Shown here: positions 12,039-22,295 of the stretch, in pieces
Layout: every line of letters begins with the position of its first letter
How positions within the stretch are numbered: position 1 is the first letter of the stretch
From: Xylona heveae TC161
Lineage: Eukaryota > Ascomycota > Xylonomycetes > Xylonales > Xylonaceae
Assembly (NCBI RefSeq): GCF_001619985.1
Contig: NW_017264203.1
Span: 620,001 to 684,000 of the forward strand
Length of the DNA stretch: 64,000 nt
Direction: 5' to 3'
Position numbers and translations under genes: made by a program
The notes under the pieces: generated by a model
The model's database searches: none
What the model saw: the letters and a program-made list of their open reading frames with translations, nothing else
Told to the model about the DNA's origin: nothing

Positions 12039-14303
12039 TTAATCTTCTTCCTCTTCTTCATCCTCCTCATCGTCATCTTCATCATAGTCGTCAGATGTGG
12101 GAGGCGGCATAGCCATAACAACGCGCTTGGCTACATTTGGTCCGAGAACGGCAGCGACTTGTGCAAAGGCGCCTTTCATCGAGGTGGTGTCGCTGGCGGT
12201 GCCGCGTTCCCATGAGACCAAGTACTGTATTTTATAGCGCGAGGCGTTAGTAATTGTAGGTCATAAGGAATTGGAAAACCAATTAGATGTGACAGGAAAG
12301 GAAAGGGGGGGAAAGGAAAAGAAAAGGCAGATCAAAGGGAATATGAGCATATGGAACTTACACGAGCGGGGACGGGATAAGGGACAATATGCGTCTGAAG
12401 GAGCATATCTCCGAGATCCAATGATGCTTCGACTTCCTCGGGTGCCATGACGCCCGGCATTTTGACTTTGAATAGCGATTTTTCCCTTTTCGGGGGTCTT
12501 GTTTTTCTCTTTTTGCCTGAGGGAGGCGCGGTCTCGTCAGATGTCTCGTGTTCCTCTGTTCCCGGTATGCGTTTGACACCGGCTTCTTCAGGGGTAGTGT
12601 TCGCATCAAAGCCCATTCGCTGGTCGCGAGATCGAGAGACATATCTTCGTGTCTCGAGACGTTTCTTCATGTCATCATCTAAAGGTGTCCAGGCAAACGT
12701 TTCTGGGTCTGGGAAAGAAAAGAAAAATGAGAAATGGGTGTCAGGGACCGTCAGGCCGGGGAGGGTGCAGAAGAGAGGTATTGATCCTACCGAGAATGTA
12801 CTGCGGCCTGTAGTCGGCTTTATACCGCATTTTGATGCAGGAATGAATATAAAAGCCTTATAATGATCGTTAGTGAAAGAGATTATGAAATTTGGATAGA
12901 TGACGAACCCATGTAATAGTATTTATATCCGCCTTCTACAGCCAAAGCAGTCTCCCGTAAGGCGCCAAGCTTGCCAAAGTTCCATTGGTTCAGGTCCTCA
13001 AAATACCTGGTGGTAAAGGTGAGTCGAAAATGCAGCGACAGAAGAAAAAGGATTGGTGGAGGTTTTTACATGAAATAAACAGCACTGACACAGTCTGGCA
13101 GCAGATCAAGTACGCCCATTGCTACCAGACGCCCATCAACGCGGTAGCATTGGTGATAACTCCCCAGCTTCTGAGGCCTTCCACTGACATTACGCTCTTC
13201 CCTAACAAGCGGGGATGAGCAAAGAAAACCTTTGAAGCCTTTTCTAGTAATAGATTTGGGCTCTTCACGGTGTACAATGCGTTGGTAATTTGCGTAAAGA
13301 GCGTACCTATTTGTCGTAAGTATGTGATTTTTGAAGCCTAATCAGTTTCGGAAGCTTACTTCTCTTCTGTAAAGGTGTCCGGCTCTAGAGTGACTTCGAA
13401 TGTATGCTCAGGCTGAGGAGGTCGCTTTACATTGGCAGATTCGCACTCGTGCAAAGAATGGACCAAATCAAATTCATTTTTCCGACGTGATTTTTCCCTG
13501 CCGCAAAGGAAAAATGAAATAAGTAATTTGAGCGTATCACGAAGAACACAGAGACTTGAGCGTACTCTTTGGATACCGGGTGCAGTCGCGCTGCTTCATG
13601 GATATATTTCTCTCCCAGAATGTGTTTTGACCAGCGATTCAGGGCTTGTCTCTGATCCTTTGCTGGTTTGAACTGCTGGGCATCTAGTCTGGCTTTTCGT
13701 TAGATGACAAGAAGATTCGCCGAGTAATGATGCCCAAGTAGAAATATTCACCTAATAGTGTAATGTGGGCAGCATGCATGCAAAACATCCGGCTTATAAA
13801 TATATGTTCCTGAGCTTAAGAGCTTCAAAATTAGTCACGTGCGGACACAAATAGGAATTTTTTTTAGAGCTCATACCGTCTCCAGCCACGATTCATTAGG
13901 TCGATGTAGTCATCTGTGGTAAGACTTCTACAAAAAACAAAGTAGGAAGGGCCTGCCGGGATTGGGATCAGCAACGGTAAACGGCTCAGGGTCGCCGAAG
14001 AGGAGGAGGAGGGGGATATGCGTGACAGCGGAGCTTACGTACTGCCATCATCCGTCCTTTTGCAATATCCGCAGCGGTTATTCATGTACCCTGTTGAAAA
14101 AAAATATATATTTAGCGCGTGAAACTATGTGGTGAAATGGTACGGAGATGTGTGTTGTACGTCCATACTAACCCCGGGTTCGGAGGATGCAGAAGCGCTG
14201 GTTACCATTCAAGAGAGCACGCGGGACAACGGGTAAAGATGAGTGGATGGGAAATATACTTCTTACCGAGGGCAGCAATGGAGGACAATCCTTTTTCCGC
14301 CAT
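12039..14303 (-). CDS. ATE1: Arginyl-tRNA-protein transferase (Ate1)
   Basis: Transfers Arg from Arg-tRNA to N-terminal Asp, Glu or oxidised Cys, marking proteins for the Arg/N-degron pathway. Eleven exons keep phase throughout: 14303-14267, 14090-14039, 13927-13877, 13814-13752, 13688-13566, 13497-13360, 13306-13070, 13006-12909, 12856-12791, 12708-12362, 12224-12039; 465 residues. The N-terminal domain has CGYC and, after SLTTDDYIDLMNRGWRRSG, the CCPHYTIR pair; these four cysteines bind the metal or Fe-S site of the family. The C-terminal domain has YHQCYRVDGRLVAMGVLDLLP, LGALRETALA and GFYIHSCIKMRYKADYRPQYIL, all hallmark stretches. The protein ends in an Asp/Glu run of about 20 residues. 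In exon 2 the donor could be three bases earlier (GTACGT instead of GTAAGC), changing one residue. Confidence 0.93.
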
Positions 14304-16443
14304 GAATATGGGGCCTTAACAGGCTCTGATGCAGGTTGCTGTGTGGGGTTTATAAAAAGGTGCTGTGTTGTTGTCGCGTTCCACTGGACAGAAGCTAGCG
14401 CCGGCAGCCGACAGCGATGACGATGGTGGGGTGAGCGGCGGGGTCAAGCATAAATGGACACCCAGCGATGGGCAAATTTTGTACACGAGAGTAGAAAGGG
14501 AAAATTTTGAAAGGAAAAGGAAAAGGAAAAGGAAAAGAAGAGGATGCGGTCGATTGATGTAGATGTCGAAGCTGCCTTCAATAGAGTGTTGTGGTGGATA
14601 TGACAAAAAAGACACAGAGCAAGGTTCTAGATGGGCCTTTGGAGCGAGCTACGGTTTGGGTGATAACTGTATCATGCAACAGACACTGGGACAACACATC
14701 GATAAGTATGTCATCGTTCTTCCAAAAGCGTTCCACTAGGTAGCAATGGTTCGTCTCAGGTCCAAATTTCATCACGGATAGGCTGATCACAAGCTCATCC
14801 AGCCTGGCAAAATTGGCTTGGATGCGGGTTTGGAGGACGCATGTGGGACTGTCTCTTGACAAACCAACAGAAGGGAGCAAAAGCTAAAGCACAAGCTTCA
14901 GCTGAGTAGCCAAAAAGAAAAAAAAAAATAAAATGAAAAATAAAGGCTCATGTATTTCAATCAACTAAAATTCCAGATACTGGGACGATGCAGAGTTACA
15001 CCAGCTCAACTCTGGCCCTTTCAGGCAGTATCTCCAGTTCCATGGAACGGACCCATGTGGGCTGCAGATTCTCATCTCAGACCTGACCAGTCGCGTCGTC
15101 GAAATCAGATGCAGTCAGCTTGACAGGGCAGGACACTTTCACATACAATACAGTTGAAATTGGCCACATTGTTGCTGGTATAGGTCAGATGAAGTTGACA
15201 TGTCGTCGTGACAATGATGATAGGGGCATCAATCAAGCAAGCAAGCAAGCAAGAAAGGTACATATACTTTTTATTGTGGACTATACAGTTATAATATAAA
15301 GTATCTATACATGATGATTGTCATGGATGCAGGTGAAGCCCCACGAGATCAACCCCCACTTTCTTTCCCTCTTGCCCCTCTTTTGTCTTTCTGTCACTCA
15401 CTCTTTGCACTCTCTTCCTCACGATTATCGTCAAATCTACAACCTCCAACATCGTCAATTACTCCAAAAAAATGAATGTATCCAGCAGCAACGCCACCAA
15501 TCATTACACGTTTCTCTGATAAACTGAGGCTCTGCATATTATTGAACAGGTAAGTGACTTTTCCCCTAATGGCAGATCGTCCAGGGTGCCACCCCCCTCA
15601 ACCCTGCGACCCCTCGTCAGAAACGCCCCCCCTCCCCTCTCGAAACTCCCGGAAAGAGTGGCACTAAACTCAACTCAAAAGGGACGGACTGGGACTGGCA
15701 CCAGCGACCAGAAACCACACTACACAGTAATTTAGCACTGGAACCGACCATGGCGGCGGCGGGACGAGGCACCAGAACCCTCACGCTCTAAACGCTCCAC
15801 ACGCCATTTTTACCTCCCACTCACTAAACTACTGCCGTTCCTCTCTTCTCGTTTGATTATTCTTAACACCATGTCGACGACCTTTCTCATCGCTCTTCCG
15901 TCCAGGAAAAGGTCCATCCACCTTCCTCAGCCCCGTCTGTCGCGGGACTGAAGGAATTCATTTGTCCTATTATTCTCTTCCTCTCTAATCATAATCACTT
16001 GGAATTATCCCCCACATCAAATGGAAATCTCTGGTTTCTTTTGAGGCACCGCAATTTGATATACCTACCTTTCCTCCATCTGGTCACATCTTTGCTCTTG
16101 GCTGCGTCACATTGTATCATCATTGTGTGCGCTCACGTCGATAATTCTTTCACCGGCCAAAATAACGCCATCGGCAAAACCGTACAGTGGAATTTGAGAT
16201 ATTCCCGGCCTTCTTCACGGATTTCCTGTCACCGCCCACGCTCTCGCCAGACGATCCCAATTCGCAAAAGATCGAATCTCTATCACTTTGCAAGGGAATC
16301 CTTTTCATTGCTCTCCAACAACCACGTCACTCATTTCATTATCCAACGCCTTTAAACCGCCAACTGCATTCGCTGGCCGATCGAATCTTGGGAGCTGGGC
16401 TTGCACAAAGGACTATTCCTCTCTTACAGACGTACACTCTACA
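14304..16443. other. Long divergent intergenic region, Ate1 / Nudix hydrolase
   Basis: About 2.1 kb. It holds an AAGG-type purine run near 14506-14537, a GCAA tetranucleotide repeat at about 15233-15252, and a pyrimidine-rich + strand from 15340 onward that fits the leader of the Nudix gene. A short ATG frame begins near 15870. A 100-codon minus frame at 14578-14880 has no recognisable product. Confidence 0.5.
15233..15252. repeat. GCAA tetranucleotide microsatellite
   Basis: About four to five AAGC/GCAA units lie upstream of the Nudix gene; nothing else marks them. Confidence 0.75.
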
Positions 16444-16967
16444 ATGGCACAATTACGGTCTATGGAGGCCCGAACGGGTCGAAAATTACAACGTATGTGA
16501 CTCAATCCTACGACCTTGCCATTGACTTTTTGACTTCAAATCGCTAACTTTTGCATCACATAGGCTACGGAGCACAAGGTGAGAGACTTGTAGCCGGCGT
16601 TGTTCCTCTTTCACTCGACAAGACCAAAGTTCTCCTCGTAACGTCAACCACAGGCGGATGGGTACTGCCTAAAGGCGGCTGGGAGACTGACGAGGCAGCG
16701 GCTCAAGCAGCATGCCGGGAAGCATGGGAAGAGGCCGGCGTCGTGTGTCATGTTCAATACGACTTGGGTGTTATTCAGGAGCCGCCGTCGCTGACACCCA
16801 AGGCATATCAATTTTTCGAAGTCGCCGTGGACAAGGAGGAGGCTGCCTGGCCGGAACAAGATAAACGCGCGCGTCGCTGGATGACGTATCGGGAGGCAGC
16901 GGCCGCCCTGGCCAAACGGCCTCCTCTTCTTGAAGCGCTGAATCGGAGTTCAATCAAGAAGGCTTAG
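16444..16967 (+). CDS. Diphosphoinositol polyphosphate phosphohydrolase (Nudix, Aps1/Ddp1 type)
   Basis: Likely removes the beta-phosphate from inositol pyrophosphates and cleaves diadenosine polyphosphates, as yeast Ddp1 and fission yeast Aps1 do. Exons 16444-16492 and 16564-16967 give 150 residues, about the family's usual size. The Nudix box GGWETDEAAAQAACREAWEEAGV matches G-x5-E-x7-R-E-x2-E-E-x-G, with the catalytic and metal-binding glutamates in REAWEE. It follows GGWVLPKGG, typical of DIPPs. The start MAQLRSMEARTGRKLQR is short and basic. The frame upstream of it stays open for some distance from a GTG at 16187, but this reading is out of frame with the Nudix protein. The neighbour downstream is convergent. 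Confidence 0.9.
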
Positions 16968-17392
16968 ACAGTCTGGTCAAGGCTTTTTGTTGTCTCAGTG
17001 CCGTTATTCGTTCTTTGCCTTTTTTTCTTTTTTCTTTTTCTCCCTCCCCATTTGATTGCATCTTGCATCTTATACGCATCCTCTTCGTCGAATCACCTTT
17101 TGCACCAAAATATTATTACTGGCTTCTTATCGGGTTATACCACTTCTGGTGGCCTCAGATTCACTTTTCTCATCAAAAAGATCGATATCCCCTTTCTCTG
17201 CTACTACAGATATACAACGGATGGGACAAGGCGGTATACATTGCTACTCTATTCAGTCTCAAATAACCACAATCGCATCACATGATACTCTTTCAATTAC
17301 GCATAATATCCTACCAATCAGGGGAACATATGTCCCATATAAATTATTATTATTAATAGTCTCGCCTTTCGGCACGTTATACACATTCTATC
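16968..17392. other. Tail-to-tail spacer, Nudix gene / dehydrogenase
   Basis: About 425 bases, pyrimidine-rich just after the Nudix stop codon. I see no gene. Confidence 0.5.
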
Positions 17393-18579
17393 TTAGGCAG
17401 TACTGGAAATGCCAGCTAGTTTCTTGATCTCGGGCACTTTTTTCTCCAAGGCACTTATGATCTCCGCCCACACTTTTGGTTTTATCTGCGTCTGTGCCTT
17501 CTCCGACGACACTATCTCTTCAGGTCTAGATGATCATGCATATCACGCGTCAGCTCTTCTCGGACCGACCCAAAGAGATCTCCAAACAGATCATATAAGG
17601 GGGTTGCCACTCACTCCGCGATATTCTCAACGTCGTAAAACTTTCCATGCGCTTCCGGTCCTTGCAGCGACGCATTCACTAGCGTCCTGCTCCCAACCTC
17701 GGTCGACTTGGCTAAAAGGCTGTAGAAAATGTATTTGGCAACACCGTAAAAAAACCCGGAATAGTGTCGCGCCAAGTCGGACCAGCAGAATCCAGGACAC
17801 AGAGGAGTCACAATGACCTGTGGTGGTGACGTTGCTGACGCAGAATCTCCAGTCGGAGCTTTAGTGGTAGGAACAGCAGGAGCAGCGGCTAAAGCGGCCA
17901 GTTCATCGACAGCGTACATGAGCAATAACTTGGACACGGCGTACTGTCTGGGGCCACTATAGTTGTCTGGTGTATTGAAATGCTGCAAAATGTCCGGCGC
18001 GTCTTCCCATTCTCCATGCCCAACTAGTTTGTATGCCATGGAGCTTACGATTGTGAGATGGGGAATGCGGTTATTCTGTTCTTCTTCCGCCGCCGCTCCT
18101 GTCTTTGCGGCCAAGGCACCCGCTCCCTCTTTCAACTTCGGCAGCAACAGTAAAGCCAACAAGACAGTCGACAAGAGATTGACTTGCAAAGTTTCTTCCC
18201 ACCCCTCTGGCGACTTGGTAAAAGAGGCCATGTGCAGGCCTGCATTGAGCAGAGCGATATCCACCCGTTCTACCTCTGTGCTGACGCGGTCTGCAAATGC
18301 CTTGACGCTGCTGGAATCGTCCATGTCGAGATGCCATACTTTGATAACACCCCGTCGTTGAGTCTGCTCCTCAATGGCGTCTTTGGCCGCGTTGCCCTTT
18401 TCCATGCTCCGCACCCCGAAAATCACAGTGGACGCTCCAAGTGAGACGTATTTCAGGGCGGCTTCAAACCCGAGTCCCACGTTGGCGCCGGTCACCAGGA
18501 CGGTATATCCCTCCAAGTTGGCGGACATGAGTGCTGGCGGAACCCATTTCCGTCGAATAGCGCTGAAGATGCGCGACAT
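17393..18579 (-). CDS. Short-chain dehydrogenase (retinol-dehydrogenase-like SDR)
   Basis: An NAD(P)-dependent oxidoreductase of the classical SDR superfamily; substrate unknown. Exons 18579-17615 and 17525-17393 are joined in phase 2 (89-base intron) to give 365 residues. The nucleotide-binding TGANVGLGFEAA is near residue 32, LLNAGL carries the NAG motif, and the catalytic set is visible: Ser in IVSSMAY and the Tyr/Lys pair in YAVSK. The length and the C-terminal helical extension (EIISALEKKVPEIKKLAG) fit fungal proteins usually annotated as retinol dehydrogenases. The ATG at 18579 is the first in frame; upstream codons stay open but lack an ATG. A Gln/Glu/Ala-rich insert (about residues 160-175) is species-variable in this group. 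Confidence 0.88.
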
Positions 18580-19670
18580 GACGGTGCTGTTGCTGATTAT
18601 TTCGTGGAGAGTATGAGAGGTAGGTAGAGGGCGATGGGCAGATCTCAAAGGGGATATATCCTAAGCTCCCTGGAGAAATTTGGACAGTGTTAGAATCTCA
18701 ATTGATATCTGGAGTGGATATATATATATATATATATGAGATATATGAGATGTACGAAGTTGCACACGAAGAATGGGGAAATAAGTAGGTTTAAGATCTC
18801 GAGACAATGAAGCAAGGAATAGAATCAATTGACCAGACAGCAGCGCAAGCAGATGAATTAAATAGCAAAATATTTATATGGCATTGACAGGTCCGGAGCC
18901 AGAGAAAGCCAGATAATACTGCAGCCAGACAATTGACGCCAGGACGCTCGGATGCGGAAGAGCTAGGTTCCGAAGTGATAAGCCTCCCAATTAACTTAAT
19001 GAATCTATCAACCAAGAAAATGCTAGACTAACCTGCGAATTGAAATTGAGTTCACAGAAACTAACAGAACTTTGGAAAGACAATTGAAATAGGGGAGAAG
19101 CGCGAGTATACTCTAATCGGTTGCATAATTGGGAAGGTACCGAAGTCAGCTATAGACACAGGGATAGTTGGTTGAGCAGAATGATCCAGCCTGTGTCGCG
19201 AATACAGTATTTAAAAGGATAGAATTTAAAAAATATACGAAGAATTAAACAACGAATCAAAGAGATAGTTATAACATGATTCGCTATTTGAGATAATTGC
19301 ATATACACAACGGATGAATTCAGTCAACGAGGCAAGCTCCCAAGTAAATATCCCGTCAATCATAACCAGGAACCCATCATCATCATCGACTGGGGAGCTG
19401 CAGTAGAAGGTAAACCCCATTGTGATTGGACATCTAAGCGAAGACATTGCATCAGGCTCTCCGGACCGAAACCGCAACTGAGACGGAAGATCCCAACTCA
19501 CCATCGATCGACCTCTATCGCATTGACCAGGACCATACGACCCTCATTTCAATTAATCCCCTTTTGGCACCTTGCCATGGACTGGACTTGACCGCGCATT
19601 GTCCACTCTTTTGTGTCCACCTTAGTTCTTTCCTTTACTTATTTTGACGTCTCCCGCATACATATACAAC
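18580..19670. other. Divergent intergenic region, dehydrogenase / LSM1
   Basis: About 1.1 kb with an AT-rich left half and the LSM1 leader on the right. A TA dinucleotide run lies at about 18719-18736. I see no further gene. Confidence 0.5.
18719..18736. repeat. TA dinucleotide run
   Basis: Nine TA units, followed by GAGATATATGAGAT, lie upstream of the dehydrogenase gene. Confidence 0.8.
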
Positions 19671-20478
19671 ATGGAGCATTTATCACTACGAGACACCCCT
19701 CCGCCGCCCGCCGCGGGCACACCTGGCACGCCTGGCCCGCAGGGTGGACAGCCATCTGGGGTCGCGCAATTACCTCCGCAGATGTTTACCACGGCGGCGC
19801 AGCTGCTTGACTTGACAGACAGTGAGACTCACCCTTTTGTACTAGTACTGAGGTGATGCAGAAAATGGAGGTGTCTGTGGAGGGCTCCAGTGATGCTACT
19901 GGTGACAAATGGACAGACGGCGGGAAGAAAACCAGGCTAACATGTGAGGGAACTGTTACTTTTTGATATAGAAAAATTAATGGTGTCGCTTCGAGATGGA
20001 AGAAAGTTGATTGGTGTTTTGAGGAGTTGGGATCAATTCGGTATGCAACTGGCCAAAATTTCGAGAACCAGACGGCTACAGTGGAGTGTGGGAAACTGAT
20101 GAGAGGGATTGATTTCCTAGCGAACCTCGTTCTTCAAGATACGGTGGAGCGGATATTCGCCGACAAATACTACGCCGATGTCCCCCGCGGCATCTACATT
20201 GTGCGCGGAGAAAACGTTCTCTTGCTCGGCGAGATTGTTTGTCGTCCCTGCGACACTCCTCTCTTTCTCTCAAAAGGATATTCTGGTCTAATTGTTCGGT
20301 ATAGGATCTCGACAAGGACGACTACATTCCCGAACCATTCCAAGAGGCGCCTGTTGCCCAAGTATTTGCATTGCAGAAGAAAGAGCAGGAAAAGCGACAA
20401 AAATCGCACAAGTTCCGAAAAGCAAAGCTCGCGGAGCTCGGCTTCGAAGGAGAGCATGCTGGTGAAGTCTTGTTTTAG
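19671..20478 (+). CDS. LSM1: Sm-like protein Lsm1 (mRNA decapping activator)
   Basis: Subunit that defines the cytoplasmic Lsm1-7 ring, which binds oligoadenylated mRNA 3' ends with Pat1 and promotes decapping in P-bodies. Four exons, 19671-19821, 19972-20040, 20121-20236 and 20305-20478, give 169 residues. A Pro/Gly-rich leader of about 40 residues precedes the Sm fold. The Sm1 motif is [30 protein letters not shown]; the Sm2 motif is IYIVRGENVLLLGEID, with the RGEN signature. The C-terminal helix and basic tail (ALQKKEQEKRQKSHKFRKAK) are specific to Lsm1. Three introns of 150, 80 and 68 bases all have standard borders. Confidence 0.94.
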
Positions 20479-20797
20479 ACGAGACTTTTGCGGAGGTTTT
20501 GCCAGATTACGTGCTTCGGCTGGGACTTTTTGGAGACCCTTTCGATTTTTTTCGTTGCTGCCCGATTAACATGAAAGTGAGTGTATCGGGGCCAGGGGTC
20601 AGTCGTCGAGAGCAGAATATTGTGAAATGCATCTCGCGACAGAGCATTAGATGACGACAGCTCTCATCTTTCTGCTGTTCCCATAATGGGACCTGAAGAG
20701 CAAGAAACTTGATGAACGAAGCGTTAGAAATAGTCGACTACCCGCCTGGGAAATTTTCTTAGAAGAGTCGGGTGTCCACTAATAATTTCACGTCCTT
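20479..20797. other. Tail-to-tail spacer after LSM1
   Basis: About 320 bases between convergent genes. I see no gene or repeat here. Confidence 0.5.
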
Positions 20798-21837
20798 TTA
20801 CGATTTTATGGATACTTGATCAATTTCCTTGTGTCGAGGTGACACTTGCCAATTTTGTCGTCGTGTTTCAAATCGTTGATCGACTGCTTTCCAGTCTTGC
20901 TTGAACCCCTCGATGCCTTCGAGCAGTCGCTCGTCCTCGGCCATGTGCATATATGGGTATGCTAGTGTTTCGAGCGCTTTGAGCTGTACTTTGAGATAGG
21001 TGAGCTCAGCACAGTCATCTGAGAGATCGTCTTCCCTGACAATGAATTAGCTAGGTAAGCTGTGAATGTAGAGTTCTGGTGCAAGCATACATTGATTCTA
21101 CTTTCGATGCTAATTGTGCCGATCTTCTGGCCTCATCATCAGATCGCGCAATGGCAATCTCATGAACATGCTGAAATATCGTTAATATGTTCTCAGATGA
21201 TGAATTGGAGGCGTCCGGGACATACTTTGAGTTCTTCGTAGCGCAGGTGAAGTTCCTTTACCACATACGATACCCTCGCAAGAAGCTGCTGCGCAGCCGC
21301 AAGCTCCCTGGCTTTGCGCTCAGTTTCTTCTAATTCGGAGTCGATGGTGGCGGACTCGTCCTGCCGGCTCTCATCTTCGCCAACCGCGCCGGTCGCGCTC
21401 ATAGCGTCTTCCTTAGATGTGGTGGGCGCATCTGAACTAGTTACTCGAGTTGTATCATCTGCAATCGTCTCATCGTCTTCATCACTATCCTGACTCTCGT
21501 CTTGGTCTTGATCTTGATCTTGCGCCTGCGCATCTACCTCTTGCACCACGACTGGTTGTATACCCTCCTCTCTGCCTAAATCTACAAAAGAATGGCCTGC
21601 CAGCAGGCGCTCCATTTCATCCAGTCTTCCGTGAAGTGTGGTTGCGGTCGCGTCTCCTAAATCCTGACTTTGCACTCGAATAGCCAAGTGCTGTAATCTT
21701 TGTGCCAGTCCGGCTCTCGGGTTTCCTGGATCAATATCCAATGTCGAATATGCAGAATCTGTAAAGTAATCCGAAGTTGGAGAGGCTCGTCCAGGATGGA
21801 AAGCGTCCTCTGGGACGCAGATATATTCGTAACTCAT
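20798..21837 (-). CDS. Hypothetical coiled-coil protein
   Basis: Not recognised. Exons 21837-21226, 21170-21091 and 21035-20798 keep phase across two short introns and give 309 residues. The N-terminal third is acidic and contains SDYFTDSAYSTLD and an amphipathic helix around LQHLAIRVQSQ. The middle is low-complexity with a Gln-Asp repeat near residue 110, then Ser/Thr/Asp-rich. From about residue 170 a long predicted helix (by eye) with heptad-like spacing begins, ELEETERKARELAAAQQLLARVSYVVKELHLRYEELK, and continues through the splice to a conserved-looking block YLKVQLKALETLAYP and EGIEGFKQDWKAVDQRFETRR. I recall similar C-terminal blocks in uncharacterised Eurotiomycete proteins. It is convergent with LSM1, so context gives no role. 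Confidence 0.78.
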
Positions 21838-22295
21838 CGCAATATGTAATTAACTCAACATGTATATAAAATCAAGTGGTGTCGCTGATACTGATGCAAA
21901 CATGCTATTCAAGGGATTTGTGATCCATGCTGGATGTGAAATACGGTGTAACCGTTGTGGTCAGCAGTCTGTGTAGCCTTGGACTCGGCGGGAGTCTAGT
22001 ATGCAGAGCGTTGTTTGGGAGTTGCCTGATCGGAGGCCGAATATGAGGGGAGAGAGTTGTCGGCATTTCAACCAGCCGATGACACACTCAAAGACCCCGC
22101 GGAAATTGCCGCCAAAATTATCCGTCACCAAATATCTCCAAAAGACACCCCCCACCAGCGTTTAAAAGGCACAGCCCACGCTTCAGTTCAAGCCTCGAAT
22201 TAATTGTCATATAGATTTGCTTGTTTGGTTGATACTATTCCTATAGATTGGACTGGTCACTCAGAAAACACCATCAATCTAACATACCGCCCGTA
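21838..22295. other. Divergent promoter, coiled-coil protein / anthranilate synthase
   Basis: About 460 bases shared by two divergent genes. I find no perfect TGACTCA here, although TRP genes are often under cross-pathway control. The nearest TGAGTCA lies at 22514-22520, inside TRP2 at an intron donor. Confidence 0.5.
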
